Origin: Vibrio nereis NBRC 15637
GTDB taxonomy: Bacteria; Pseudomonadota; Gammaproteobacteria; Enterobacterales; Vibrionaceae
Reading direction: 5' to 3'
Assembly: GCF_001591105.1 (NCBI RefSeq)
Contig: NZ_BCUD01000015.1
Location: 17,755-81,754 of the forward strand
DNA: 64,000 nt
Under the pieces are notes generated by a model. It was not told where the DNA came from. It was given only the letters and a program-made list of their open reading frames with translations, and searched no databases. This document shows, one piece after another, positions 29,583-38,223 of the stretch (its first letter is position 1; each line of letters starts with the position of its first letter). The translations under genes and the position numbers were made by a program.

Positions 29583-29616
29583 AAAAATAAAGGCTTGAAA
29601 TAATGTTTCAAGCCTT
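29583..29616 (-). terminator. Terminator of the ECF sigma/anti-sigma operon
   Basis: On the minus strand AAGGCTTGAAA and TTTCAAGCCTT form an 11-bp stem with a five-base loop, followed by TATTTTTG. It lies 30 bases after the DUF3379 stop. Confidence 0.9.
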
Positions 29617-29645
29617 GAAGTGGATCACAAAATGTTATCATTTTG

Positions 29646-30377
29646 TTAAATTGATGGTTTGATGATTTTGACTATCTTTTCTGCGATTTTTGCTACGTTT
29701 TCACCTTGCTCTCCGACAAGTACCATACTTGTGTTACCCATCGGTTCGACAACCCCAGACATGCCTTTTTGAATAAACTGCTCTGATTGAGCAGAGGCCA
29801 TACCTGCAATAAACAGGGTGACTTTGCCAAGCTCCCCTTGGAATACCATATGAAGCGCGTTGGATTTACCAAACCCACAATGATTCAGGTAATAGACATG
29901 GTATGGAAATTGTTCGCTAAGCTGATGAGCAAAAGGAAGCATTTTTGCATTGATCTGGGCAGATTGGACTTGCTCATCAAGATTATCAACGAAAGGTTTT
30001 TCATCTAGAACGTGTTTGATTGCCGTATCAGCAATATTTGCTTGTGCTGGCGGAACCACAAGGTTGCCCCAGTTTATTTGTCCAACTAGTAAGCCCGCGA
30101 CAAATGCAATTGATGCCGCCATCGCCATCGCTCGTTTGGCAAAGCTAGGGCGTATGATCTTATCTTCTTGCGCTGTTGAGGTTTGATTGAACAGAATACG
30201 ATCGGCAAGGTCGACAGGCACATCTACCGCCATAGCTTTTGCGATTTGATTATCCAGATCTAAAATTTCATCGGCAAACTTACTATTAGCTTCGCTTCCT
30301 TTTATTGCAGCTGTGAGTTCACTGTCTCTATATTTTGGATCGGACATAATGCGACGACGAAATTCTAATTCATCCAT
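29646..30377 (-). CDS. DUF3379 membrane protein, probable anti-sigma factor
   Basis: A 243-residue protein of the DUF3379 family. The N-terminal cytoplasmic part (MDELEFRRRIMSDPKYRD...) contains short helices like those of anti-sigma domains; a single membrane segment (AMAMAASIAFVAGLLVGQI) lies near residues 90-108, followed by a periplasmic domain with one Cys. Its ATG overlaps the stop of the ECF sigma gene, with AGGGGG upstream, so the two are translationally coupled. That arrangement suggests it holds the sigma factor at the membrane; this is inference. The longer reading from 30410 lies inside the sigma gene and is not supported. Confidence 0.85.
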   Translation of the reverse strand: MDELEFRRRIMSDPKYRDSELTAAIKGSEANSKFADEILDLDNQIAKAMAVDVPVDLADRILFNQTSTAQEDKIIRPSFAKRAMAMAASIAFVAGLLVGQINWGNLVVPPAQANIADTAIKHVLDEKPFVDNLDEQVQSAQINAKMLPFAHQLSEQFPYHVYYLNHCGFGKSNALHMVFQGELGKVTLFIAGMASAQSEQFIQKGMSGVVEPMGNTSMVLVGEQGENVAKIAEKIVKIIKPSI

Positions 30378-30933
30378 TTTTCTGCCCCCTACGATTGTTT
30401 TCTGGATCAATCAACTCTTTAAGCTGATTACGCGCTCTGAACAAGCGAGTCATCACGGTATTTTTATTTAGACCTAGTATCGCGCCAATCTCTTCACCAC
30501 TGAAGCCAGCCACCACTTGTAGAAATAACGGCTCACGGTAATCGACATCAAGCTTCATGATCTGGGCTTGAATCCACTCAGTTTGATGATGTGGATCGTC
30601 ATTTACTTTGGCTTCATTACCAAAGTCATCAATATCAACTAAGTCCAGTTGCTTACGCTCGAAGCGACGCGCATTTTCTCGTCTTAGAATCGTGATTAAC
30701 CAAGATTTAGCCGCTTTTTCATCTTGAAGGCTGTCGAGCGACTTCCAAGCTCTCAAGCAAGTTTCTTGCACGAGATCTTCGGAAACCGTTGGATCTTTAC
30801 ACAGCCAATAAGCATAGCGGTATAAGTCTCGGTGATACGCTCTCACTAGCGCTTCATATTTTCTTTGCTTGTCCATATCCGAGTTGACCGGAGGTGGGGA
30901 CTTTTTCTTCCCAAAGAAGTTAATTATTGACAC
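30370..30933 (-). CDS. ECF-type RNA polymerase sigma factor
   Basis: A 187-residue group IV sigma factor. Region 2 contains LVRAYHRDLYRYAYWLCKD and SEDLVQETCLRAWKSL, followed by KSWLITILRRENARR; region 4 contains LDVDYREPLFLQVVAGFSGEEIGAILG and NTVMTRLFRARNQL. The start is a GTG at 30933 with GGGAGG five bases upstream. The N-terminal tail (about 20 residues with KKKSPPP) is longer than usual. It is coupled to a DUF3379 membrane protein. The signal and regulon are unknown from sequence; proximity to fad genes may or may not matter. Confidence 0.92.
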   Translation of the reverse strand: MSIINFFGKKKSPPPVNSDMDKQRKYEALVRAYHRDLYRYAYWLCKDPTVSEDLVQETCLRAWKSLDSLQDEKAAKSWLITILRRENARRFERKQLDLVDIDDFGNEAKVNDDPHHQTEWIQAQIMKLDVDYREPLFLQVVAGFSGEEIGAILGLNKNTVMTRLFRARNQLKELIDPENNRRGQKNG

Positions 30934-31017
30934 AAGAGCCTCCCTACCGCTCTGTGGTTTAAAATTTTGCTTACTTTACCAATCAAATAATAGGCAATAT
31001 TCACAATGGAGGTGGGT

Positions 31018-31128
31018 ATGCAACAAAGAACAGCTAACGGAAGCGAGAACCTAAAGGTAGTGCTACAAAGGTGCTCTATTCACTCCAAATTCGACATATC
31101 TGCGATTACTGCCCAGAAACTCCACTAA
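31018..31128 (+). CDS. Possible 36-residue small protein
   Basis: ATG at 31018 follows a very strong GGAGGTGGG sequence at 31008-31016 and opens 36 codons (starts MQQRTANGSENLKVVLQ). It is divergent from the ECF sigma gene. No family is recognised, and no good -35 is seen. It may be a chance frame; the strong ribosome binding site is the only direct support. Confidence 0.22.
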   Translation: MQQRTANGSENLKVVLQRCSIHSKFDISAITAQKLH

Positions 31129-31170
31129 AATTGATCTACTTCAAAATCTAATGTAATTCAGCGGTTATAG

Positions 31171-31333
31171 TAACACCTGTCATCTAGTCGGTATCACCGG
31201 CGTGTTGAGCAAGATGACACTTCCTTTTGAAGGCTGACTTTACTTTCTCCTAATCAGGAAACTGATTATTTCAATTGGCGTAAGTTAATTGCTTTATACA
31301 TTCCGACCACACAGTTCTGTGTGGTTTTTTTTT
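31171..31333 (+). ncRNA. Candidate structured small RNA between ECF sigma gene and fadI
   Basis: An intrinsic terminator (ACCACACA/TGTGTGGT stem, then nine T) at 31306-31333 has no protein gene directly upstream of it. Before it lie a TGTCATCT/AGATGACA stem (31178-31185 with 31212-31219) enclosing a GTCGGT/ACCGGC hairpin, and a perfect TAATCAG-GAAA-CTGATTA hairpin (31251-31268). A TATAGT -10 at 31166 would start RNA at about 31178, exactly at the first stem. The -35 is poor. I do not recognise it as a known riboswitch or named Vibrio sRNA. The rest of 30934-31484 is AT-rich with only the short ORF at 31018. Confidence 0.42.
31306..31333 (+). terminator. Intrinsic terminator with no annotated upstream gene
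   Basis: An 8-bp perfect stem ACCACACA/TGTGTGGT with a GTTC loop, followed by nine consecutive T. It is 152 bases before the fadI promoter and ends the candidate RNA. Confidence 0.9.
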
Positions 31334-31484
31334 GCCTAAAGAAATGTCATCGTTGCTGAAGCCAACGGATTGCTAAGATCCTGTTATCTCTCTGGTGTTT
31401 ACCAAATATCTATTTTAGTGTGCCTTTACTTAATAAGGTTCCCTAATCTTTTCGATTCTAAATCACGTTTATTCAAACGATAGT

Positions 31485-31529
31485 TTGATTGCGTTAACAA
31501 TCTCGTTACAATACGTGGTCAGACCTCTT
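31485..31529 (+). promoter_or_regulatory. fadIJ promoter with overlapping FadR operator
   Basis: TTGATT (31485-31490) and TACAAT (31507-31512) are separated by 16 bases, a good sigma-70 promoter. A FadR-like site, ACGTGGTCAGACCTCTT at 31513-31529 with the perfect inner palindrome GGTC-A-GACC, covers the expected transcription start. FadR there would repress fadIJ until acyl-CoA is present. Confidence 0.7.
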
Positions 31530-31547
31530 ATTATCCAAGGAGAAACA

Positions 31548-32855
31548 ATGGGCAGACAGGAGTTGAAGACTCGCTCTGGTGAGCGTGTTGCAATCGTTGC
31601 TGGTTTGCGTACCCCATTTGCGCGCCAAAGTACCGAGTTTCGTCAGGTGCCAGCGGTTGACTTAGGCAAAATGGTCGTTAGCGAGCTAATGGCGCGTAGC
31701 GAAATCGATCCTAAGCTAATTGAGCAAGTGGTGTTTGGTCAGGTCGTACAAATGCCTGAAGCGCCCAATATTGCCCGAGAGATCGTTTTGGGTACAGGCA
31801 TGAACATTCATACTGACGCCTACAGCGTGAGCCGAGCGTGTGCGACGAGCTTTCAATCAGCAGTCAATGTCGCCGAGAGCATTATGTCTGGCACGATCGA
31901 CGCAGGTATTGCTGGTGGTGCTGATTCATCCTCAGTCTTGCCTATTGGTGTCTCCAAAAAACTCGCCTCAAACTTACTTGCTTTAAGTAAAACCAAAACC
32001 GTTGGGCAAAAGTTAAAGATTTTAAAAAACCTTTCTTTTAAGGACTTAATGCCAGTACCGCCAGCGGTGGCTGAGTACTCGACAGGCTTATCTATGGGGC
32101 AAACTGCTGAGCAGATGGCCAAGTCCCATGCGATAAGTAGAGCAGAACAAGATGCGCTTGCCCATCGCTCACATTCACTGGCTTCTCAAGCATGGAAAGA
32201 GGGCAAAATAGAAGGGGAGGTGATGACGGCATTTCCTGAACCTTATAAACAGTGGATCTCGCAAGATAACAATGTCAGACATGACTCGACCCTAGAAGGC
32301 TACGCGAAATTAAGGCCAGCCTTTGATCGTCAATATGGCAGCGTGACGGCCGCGAACAGTACACCACTCACCGATGGTGCTGCAGCAATTATATTGATGC
32401 GTGAAGGTCGAGCCAAAGAGCTTGGCCTAGATATTATGGGCTATATTCGCTCTTACGCATTTTCGGCTATCGGTGTTGAAAAAGACATGCTGATGGGGCC
32501 TTCTTATTCGACGCCATTAGCGCTTGAGCGTGCAGGCATCGAACTGTCAGATCTGACCCTCATCGATATGCATGAAGCGTTTGCCGCACAGACATTATCA
32601 AATGTGAAGATGTTCGCGAGTGATAAGTTCGCTCAGGATCATTTAGGCCGCTCAAAAGCGATTGGTGAGATTGATATGGATAAGTTTAATGTGCTGGGCG
32701 GTTCAATTGCTTACGGTCACCCATTTGCGGCGACAGGTGCACGTATGATCACGCAAACACTACGTGAGCTGAAACGACGCGGTGGCGGCTTAGCACTAAA
32801 TACAGCGTGTGCTGCTGGTGGACTGGGTGCTGCAATGGTTCTGGAGGTTGAGTAA
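31548..32855 (+). CDS. fadI: 3-ketoacyl-CoA thiolase FadI
   Basis: A 435-residue thiolase, the beta subunit of the anaerobic-type beta-oxidation complex. The acyl-accepting Cys is in [12 protein letters not shown], and the C-terminal catalytic motifs are [16 protein letters not shown] and [15 protein letters not shown] at 31548 has AAGGAG upstream; the longer frame from 31485 covers the promoter and is rejected. It shares its last base with the fadJ start. Length equals E. coli FadI (436). Confidence 0.96.
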   Translation: MGRQELKTRSGERVAIVAGLRTPFARQSTEFRQVPAVDLGKMVVSELMARSEIDPKLIEQVVFGQVVQMPEAPNIAREIVLGTGMNIHTDAYSVSRACATSFQSAVNVAESIMSGTIDAGIAGGADSSSVLPIGVSKKLASNLLALSKTKTVGQKLKILKNLSFKDLMPVPPAVAEYSTGLSMGQTAEQMAKSHAISRAEQDALAHRSHSLASQAWKEGKIEGEVMTAFPEPYKQWISQDNNVRHDSTLEGYAKLRPAFDRQYGSVTAANSTPLTDGAAAIILMREGRAKELGLDIMGYIRSYAFSAIGVEKDMLMGPSYSTPLALERAGIELSDLTLIDMHEAFAAQTLSNVKMFASDKFAQDHLGRSKAIGEIDMDKFNVLGGSIAYGHPFAATGARMITQTLRELKRRGGGLALNTACAAGGLGAAMVLEVE

Positions 32856-34981
32856 TGGGCGAACAAAAAGCATTTAATTTAACGATTGATGAGCAAAACA
32901 TCGCTTGGTTATCGATTGACGTACCAGGTGAGAAGATGAATACGCTTCAAGCGGCATTTGCCGAAGAAATGGAAGACGTGTTTGTACAACTTGATGAGCA
33001 GAAGAGCTCGGTTAAAGGCTTAATTCTGCATTCGCTTAAACCTGACAATTTTGTGGCGGGTGCAGACGTTCGCATGCTTGAAGCGTGCACAACAGCTGAA
33101 GAAGCTCAAGCACTGGCTGAAAAAGGCCAGCAGATGTTTAAACAGTTGTCTGAGTTGCCTTATCCCGTGGTCGCGGCTATCCACGGGCCGTGTCTGGGAG
33201 GTGGCTTAGAACTCGCTTTAGCGTGTGACTATCGCGTATGTACGGAGTCAGATAAAACGCGTTTAGGCCTTCCTGAAGTGCAACTTGGTTTGCTGCCAGG
33301 ATCAGGGGGGACGCAACGTCTTCCGCGATTGATAGGGCTACTCCCATCACTCGATTTGATCCTGACAGGCAAGCAACTGCGCGCGAAAAAAGCGAAAAAG
33401 CTCGGAGTGGTGGATGCGGTTGTGCCAGAAACCATTTTGCTTGATGTGGCGAAAAGTTTTGTAGAAGAGAATACGGGCAAGAAAAAAGCGAAGCGTAAGG
33501 CGTCTGCAAAAGAGAAGCTGATGGCGAATACAGGGTTGGGGCGTAAAGTCATTTTCGAGCAAGCGGCGAAAAAGACGAATGATAAAACGCGAGGAAACTA
33601 CCCGGCAGCCGACGCCATCTTGGAAGTCATTCGCTATGGTTTAGAACACGGGTTTGAACAAGGACAAAAGAAAGAAGCCGAACGCTTCGGTGAACTTGTG
33701 ATGACGCCAGAATCAAGGGCGCTGCGCTCTATCTTCTTTGCCACAACGGAAATGAAGAAAGAAAACGGCACAGAGGCTCAGCCAAAGAAAGTGGCACGCG
33801 CTGCGGTTCTTGGTGGAGGTTTGATGGGCGCAGGCATTAGTCACGTGAGTGTGGCAAAAGCGAAAGTGCCCGTGCGAATCAAAGACGTGTCAAACGATGG
33901 GGTACTCAACGCGTTAAAGTACAACTACAAATTGTTTGAAGCACAGCGAAAACGCCGAATTCTGTCGAAAGCCCAGGTACAAGCGAAAATGCTGCAATTG
34001 TCTGGTGGTACGGATTTCACCTGCTTTAAACATACCGATATGGTTATCGAAGCCGTGTTTGAAGATCTGGAACTGAAACAGACTATGGTGGCGGATATTG
34101 AAGAACATGCTCAACCGACAACCATTTTTGCAACTAATACATCATCGCTACCGATTCATCAAATCGCAGAAAAAGCGCAACGCCCAGAAAATGTGGTCGG
34201 GCTGCACTATTTCAGTCCGGTAGAAAAAATGCCACTTGTTGAAGTCATTCCGCATGATGGCACGTCTGACGAAACAGTGTCTACCGTGGTCGAATTTGCA
34301 CGTAAGCAGGGTAAAACCCCAATTGTGGTGAAGGATAGTGCGGGCTTCTACGTCAACCGCATTTTAGCGCCTTACATGAACGAAGCGGCGCAGGTATTAA
34401 TGTCTGGCGAGCCAATTGAGCAATTGGACAACGCGCTGCTCAACTTTGGTTTTCCGGTTGGACCAATCACATTGCTTGATGAAGTTGGGGTGGATATTGG
34501 CGCGAAGATCATGCCGATTTTGGTTGAAGAATTGGGTGAACGCTTCAAAGGGCCTGATGTCTTCGATGTCTTGCTCAATGATGATCGTAAAGGGCGTAAA
34601 AGCGGCAAAGGCTTCTATACCTACAAGGGTAAAAAGAAAGACGTGGATAAGTCCGTCTACAAACTGCTGAGCTTGACGCCTGAGTCGAAATTGCCGGAGA
34701 AAGACATCGCGATGCGCTGCGTATTACCAATGCTCAATGAGGCGGTGCGTTGCCTTGATGAGGGGATTATCCGTAGCCCTCGCGACGGCGATATTGGTGC
34801 TATTTTTGGTATTGGTTTCCCTCCATTTTTAGGTGGTCCCTTCCGCTACATGGATCAAATAGGAATTAAGAACTTGGTTCAGATCATGAATGAGCACGCA
34901 CAAAAATACGGCGATAGATTTGCGCCATGTGATGGTCTATTGACCCGAGCTGGTTTAGAGCAGTCTTTTTACGACCAGTAG
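32855..34981 (+). CDS. fadJ: Fatty acid oxidation complex alpha subunit FadJ
   Basis: A 708-residue multifunctional enzyme with enoyl-CoA hydratase and 3-hydroxyacyl-CoA dehydrogenase activity. The hydratase domain (residues 1-190) has VAGADVRML and [20 protein letters not shown] with the two catalytic Glu regions; the NAD-binding motif [10 protein letters not shown] is near residue 320, and the dehydrogenase C-terminal domain includes [15 protein letters not shown] and [11 protein letters not shown]. Length fits FadJ (714) rather than FadB (729), and pairing with fadI supports this. A Lys-rich stretch ([13 protein letters not shown]) occurs near residue 210. Confidence 0.96.
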   Translation: MGEQKAFNLTIDEQNIAWLSIDVPGEKMNTLQAAFAEEMEDVFVQLDEQKSSVKGLILHSLKPDNFVAGADVRMLEACTTAEEAQALAEKGQQMFKQLSELPYPVVAAIHGPCLGGGLELALACDYRVCTESDKTRLGLPEVQLGLLPGSGGTQRLPRLIGLLPSLDLILTGKQLRAKKAKKLGVVDAVVPETILLDVAKSFVEENTGKKKAKRKASAKEKLMANTGLGRKVIFEQAAKKTNDKTRGNYPAADAILEVIRYGLEHGFEQGQKKEAERFGELVMTPESRALRSIFFATTEMKKENGTEAQPKKVARAAVLGGGLMGAGISHVSVAKAKVPVRIKDVSNDGVLNALKYNYKLFEAQRKRRILSKAQVQAKMLQLSGGTDFTCFKHTDMVIEAVFEDLELKQTMVADIEEHAQPTTIFATNTSSLPIHQIAEKAQRPENVVGLHYFSPVEKMPLVEVIPHDGTSDETVSTVVEFARKQGKTPIVVKDSAGFYVNRILAPYMNEAAQVLMSGEPIEQLDNALLNFGFPVGPITLLDEVGVDIGAKIMPILVEELGERFKGPDVFDVLLNDDRKGRKSGKGFYTYKGKKKDVDKSVYKLLSLTPESKLPEKDIAMRCVLPMLNEAVRCLDEGIIRSPRDGDIGAIFGIGFPPFLGGPFRYMDQIGIKNLVQIMNEHAQKYGDRFAPCDGLLTRAGLEQSFYDQ

Positions 34982-34994
34982 TTTGGTATCCGAC

Positions 34995-35023
34995 AAGGCG
35001 AACGGTAACGTTCGCCTTTTTTC
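34995..35023 (+). terminator. Intrinsic terminator of fadIJ
   Basis: AAGGCGAACG and CGTTCGCCTT form a 10-bp perfect stem with a GTAA loop followed by TTTTTTC, 13 bases after the fadJ stop. Confidence 0.94.
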
Positions 35024-35082
35024 TTATTGAGAGTTATTATCAAGAAAAATACTGAGAAAAGTCTTAAACAGAAGGATTTCAA

Positions 35083-35631
35083 ATGGATGCTTTAGATCTA
35101 TTGCTCAACCGTCGTTCAATCGCAAAGCTAGCGGCTCCTGCTCCCGAAGGTCAAGCACTAGAGAACATTATCAAAGCTGGCTTAAGGGCGCCTGATCATG
35201 CTGGGCTGACTCCATGGCGCTTTGTTATTTCGCAAGGTGAAGGGTTAAACAAACTATCTGATATATTGGTGAAAGCGGCAGTGGCTGAAAACAGCGATGA
35301 TGCAGTTGTCGAAAAAGTCAAAAATGCGCCATTTCGCGCGCCGATGGTTATCACTGTCATTGCCAACGTGACTCAGCATGAAAAAGTCCCTACATTAGAG
35401 CAATACCTGTCTGCCGGGTGTGCGGTTCAAGCGATGCAAATGGCTGCGGTTGCTCAAGGTTTTCAAGGTTTTTGGCGCTCAGGTAAATGGATGTTCCATG
35501 AAGAAGTTCACAAAGCGTTTGGCTTGGAAGGGGACGATGAAATTGTTGGCTTCCTGTACTTGGGAACACCGGGCTGTACACCGATGAAAGTGCCAGAGCG
35601 TGATTTAAGTAAGTTTGTCGAATACTTATAA
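35083..35631 (+). CDS. ydjA: YdjA-type nitroreductase-family flavoprotein
   Basis: A 182-residue FMN-dependent NAD(P)H nitroreductase-family protein. It closely matches E. coli YdjA (183 residues): MDALDLLLNRRSIAKL at the N-terminus carries the FMN-phosphate Arg pair, then APDHAGLTPWRF, SAGCAVQAMQMAAVAQGFQGFWRSG and GFLYLGTP. The natural substrate is not established. It is transcribed alone, with AGAAGGA upstream of the ATG. Confidence 0.9.
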   Translation: MDALDLLLNRRSIAKLAAPAPEGQALENIIKAGLRAPDHAGLTPWRFVISQGEGLNKLSDILVKAAVAENSDDAVVEKVKNAPFRAPMVITVIANVTQHEKVPTLEQYLSAGCAVQAMQMAAVAQGFQGFWRSGKWMFHEEVHKAFGLEGDDEIVGFLYLGTPGCTPMKVPERDLSKFVEYL

Positions 35632-35659
35632 GCAGCGCTAACGAAATCAGTCGAAAAGA

Positions 35660-35690
35660 AAAGAGCTTGGTCGTCAATACCAAGCTCTTT
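35660..35690. terminator. Bidirectional terminator between nitroreductase and LysR genes
   Basis: AAAGAGCTTGG and CCAAGCTCTTT form an 11-bp perfect stem around a short loop, flanked by A-rich sequence on the left, so it can act on both convergent genes. The LysR stop is only six bases away. Confidence 0.82.
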
Positions 35691-35695
35691 GTCGT

Positions 35696-36571
35696 TTAGT
35701 GGATGTTATAAGCAATCACAAAATCAATAAACAGCCTTACCTTTTCAGGTAAGTGATCTTTATGGTTGTATAACATATAGATATCGCGTGGGTTCGCGCT
35801 CCAGTCTTCTAAAACCCGAACCAAACTGCCATCTTCAATGTATTCTTTAATCATCACATCTGGCATGAGTGTGATCCCCAAGCCGTCAGAGCAGGCATTA
35901 CGCACAACATTTAACGCGTTGGCTTGAAACCGCCCTTTGTCGTTGTTGACGACTGTTTCACCATTTTGGTTGGTGAGTTGCCATTTCAGCAGTGGCGATC
36001 CTTTAAGCAAACAGTGTTGGTGCAGTTCTTCAGCATGCTTGGGCGCAGGGTTGGACTGGAGGTAGCAAGGGCTTGCCACCAAAATATCCTCGACGGAACT
36101 GAGCTTACGTGCAATCAAGCTGGAATCACGCTGAGGCCCAACACGGAAAATAACATCCCATTCCGTCGGGTCCAGTTGGTCAGAATGGTTGCTGGTTGTC
36201 AGCACAATGTTGATGTCTGGGTACGCTTTCATAAACGCGTTAAACATCGGCATCATCATTCTTTTCGTCAGGTTGGATGGCGCAGTAATGCGTATTTTCC
36301 CGGCTGCACCGCGGCACTCGTCAGAAATTTCTTCCGCTGTCGAGGTCAGACGATCTAGTAGGGGAGAGCATTCGTTATAAAAACGCTCCCCTGCTTCTGT
36401 CAGAGAAAGTTTACGCGCATGTCGGTTGAGTAAGCGGAGGTTAAGGGAATCTTCCAATGCCTGTATACGTCGCGTAATTGTCGCTACAGGGATCATATTT
36501 TTCCTGGAAGTTGCTGTGTAGCTCCCATTCTCGACCACAAGCCTAAACAAGTTGAGATCATCTAATTTCAT
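35696..36571 (-). CDS. LysR-family transcriptional regulator
   Basis: A 291-residue LysR regulator with an N-terminal winged helix (MKLDDLNLFRLVVENGSYTATSRK, VATITRRIQALEDSLNLRLLNR) and a C-terminal effector-binding domain. The family resembles the CrgA/AaeR-like group that controls a neighbouring divergent or unlinked target. ATG at 36571 is chosen; a GTG four codons earlier is possible. Upstream is a perfect TATGCAAC-N11-GTTGCATA dyad, with the T-N11-A geometry of LysR boxes. The co-effector is unknown. Confidence 0.9.
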   Translation of the reverse strand: MKLDDLNLFRLVVENGSYTATSRKNMIPVATITRRIQALEDSLNLRLLNRHARKLSLTEAGERFYNECSPLLDRLTSTAEEISDECRGAAGKIRITAPSNLTKRMMMPMFNAFMKAYPDINIVLTTSNHSDQLDPTEWDVIFRVGPQRDSSLIARKLSSVEDILVASPCYLQSNPAPKHAEELHQHCLLKGSPLLKWQLTNQNGETVVNNDKGRFQANALNVVRNACSDGLGITLMPDVMIKEYIEDGSLVRVLEDWSANPRDIYMLYNHKDHLPEKVRLFIDFVIAYNIH

Positions 36572-36680
36572 TCTTTCGGACACATATATTTACGAACATG
36601 GTTAATTTATATCTATATCAAACGCTAAAGATTGCGTCATATCAACTAGTGTACCGAAATTTGATATTCCACACATCCAG

Positions 36681-36707
36681 TATGCAACGAGTTTAAATTG
36701 TTGCATA
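36681..36707. promoter_or_regulatory. LysR-type dyad operator candidate
   Basis: TATGCAAC (36681-36688) and GTTGCATA (36700-36707) are perfect inverted repeats separated by 11 bases. The site is about 110 bases upstream of the LysR start and about 105 bases upstream of the divergent RssB-like gene, so it could control both. Confidence 0.55.
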
Positions 36708-36810
36708 TTTGTAGAAATGAGCTTTTAGAACTATTTTTTAAAGAGCGTAAAAGCTTATCAATAAAAATAACAAACTAGTCGTACTTAAGTGTTGTGTGAG
36801 GCAAAGGTTT

Positions 36811-37908
36811 ATGTACAAGTCAGTAGAAGTGTCTTCCAGTGACGCGTTCAACGTCACTCCGGGAGAGAAACTTATTATGTTGGTTGACGACGATCCTATA
36901 TTTCGCCGTATAACCTCTTCGTACTTGAGTTCTCAAGGTTATAAGGTCGTAGAAGCGGAAGATGGCCTAGATGGTTTAAGAAAGCTGAGGGATGTTGAGC
37001 CAGATTTGATTTTATGCGACTTGTCGATGCCTATTCTTGACGGTATTGAATTTGTCGAAGAAGTCAGCCTAGAGTACCCATCATTGCCGCTTATTGTTGT
37101 ATCAGCAACGGAAGATATGTCTGATGTTGCCAACGCTTTGAAGTTTGGTATCAAAGACTTTTTGCCCAAGCCGATCAGTAACCACAAGCACTTAATCTGT
37201 TCGATAGAAAACACTCTGGAAGATACAGACAACCACTTGAGTGACCAAAGGGACTTTTCAAGTCAATGGTTCAGAGTCGACAGCGGTGAAATGCCCGAAG
37301 AGCAGGAGTTGCATTGGCACTTGAAGTTTTTGCAAGAAAACCGAAATGCGGCTAAAGACTTACTCCATGCGCTGCTGCCTGAGAGAGATACCTCGCAAGG
37401 TGACTGGCGATGTAGTTATAAGTTGCTACAGTCCGCAGAAGTGATGCCAGTGGTGTTTGATTATGCTTGGTTGATAAACGGACAATTTGCCTTTTATATC
37501 GTTGACTCTGCTGCGGATAGTGATGATGGCGCCGCCACCACGCTACTCGTCAGGGCGCTGTTCCATGACTACTTACGTAATTTGAAGTGCTTCAATGCGG
37601 ATTTAAAAGATCTCGCTTACCTTCTGGAAAATGGCATGAAATGCTATCCGGGGGCGGTTCCGGTAAGAGCGTTATTCGGCGTGGCGGATCTTTCGTCCGG
37701 AATGTTATCTCTTCTTCCTGCTGGTCTTGAGTGTATGTTTGCTAATGGATATACATCGAAGCATATCCAAGCCAATACGTTGTTAGGCAACAGCTGTGTG
37801 AAAAACTTTATTGAAGAGATGCCCATTCACTCGGCTTGCCAAATAACACTGAACAGTCTGGGAAGCTGCAGTTTCAGTTTAGACATTTACCGAGGGGGTA
37901 GCGCGTAA
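36811..37908 (+). CDS. RssB-like response regulator with degenerate PP2C domain
   Basis: A 365-residue response regulator. The receiver domain has MLVDDDPIFRR, LILCDLSMPILDG (phospho-acceptor Asp) and FLPKPI. The C-terminal region (FAFYIVDSAADSDDGAATTLLVRALFHDYLR) resembles the PP2C-like fold of E. coli RssB, and the receiver stretch SATEDMSDVANALKFGIKDFLPKPI is close to the RssB sequence. RssB delivers sigma-S to ClpXP. Orthology is likely but the gene lacks the E. coli neighbours. PP2C metal-binding Asp residues look incomplete, so phosphatase activity is doubtful. ATG at 36811 is preferred over a GTG at 36796. Confidence 0.8.
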   Translation: MYKSVEVSSSDAFNVTPGEKLIMLVDDDPIFRRITSSYLSSQGYKVVEAEDGLDGLRKLRDVEPDLILCDLSMPILDGIEFVEEVSLEYPSLPLIVVSATEDMSDVANALKFGIKDFLPKPISNHKHLICSIENTLEDTDNHLSDQRDFSSQWFRVDSGEMPEEQELHWHLKFLQENRNAAKDLLHALLPERDTSQGDWRCSYKLLQSAEVMPVVFDYAWLINGQFAFYIVDSAADSDDGAATTLLVRALFHDYLRNLKCFNADLKDLAYLLENGMKCYPGAVPVRALFGVADLSSGMLSLLPAGLECMFANGYTSKHIQANTLLGNSCVKNFIEEMPIHSACQITLNSLGSCSFSLDIYRGGSA

Positions 37909-38073
37909 TGCGCTGCCTTTATCGAGTTAATTGTTGCTAATAACCCTGTTTTTAGTCGGTGTTTGTTAACTGGCGAATAAGGTATAGTCTGCCAAAACAA
38001 AAATGACCCAAAGTGTTAACTGATAATTAACCTTAGGTCGATAAATCGTCACCTACATTAGAGAAGTTATCCC

Positions 38074-38205
38074 ATGGCAGACCAAGACTTTAAAGAACCG
38101 TATAATATCTTTTACTTTTTTGGATTTATCGCAGCCCTATTGATCCCAACTCTTCCAGCGACTCTTACTTGGATTCGCGTGGTTAACGGATACGCGGGCT
38201 ACTAA
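38074..38205 (+). CDS. 43-residue single-span membrane protein
   Basis: ATG at 38074 follows GAGAAG seven bases upstream and encodes 43 residues: a short hydrophilic start (MADQDFKEPYN), one membrane segment (IFYFFGFIAALLIPTLPATL) and a short tail ending GYAGY. No family is recognised. The codon composition and the ribosome binding site are those of a real gene, and a TATAGT element lies at 37983-37988. It precedes the DUF454 gene by 18 bases and could be co-translated with it. Confidence 0.72.
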   Translation: MADQDFKEPYNIFYFFGFIAALLIPTLPATLTWIRVVNGYAGY

Positions 38206-38223
38206 ACTAGACCGGAGCTCACC

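Noticed and set aside
31171..31333. Identity as a GEMM riboswitch or Qrr small RNA
   Set aside because: The conserved core sequences of those families are absent, so it remains unnamed.
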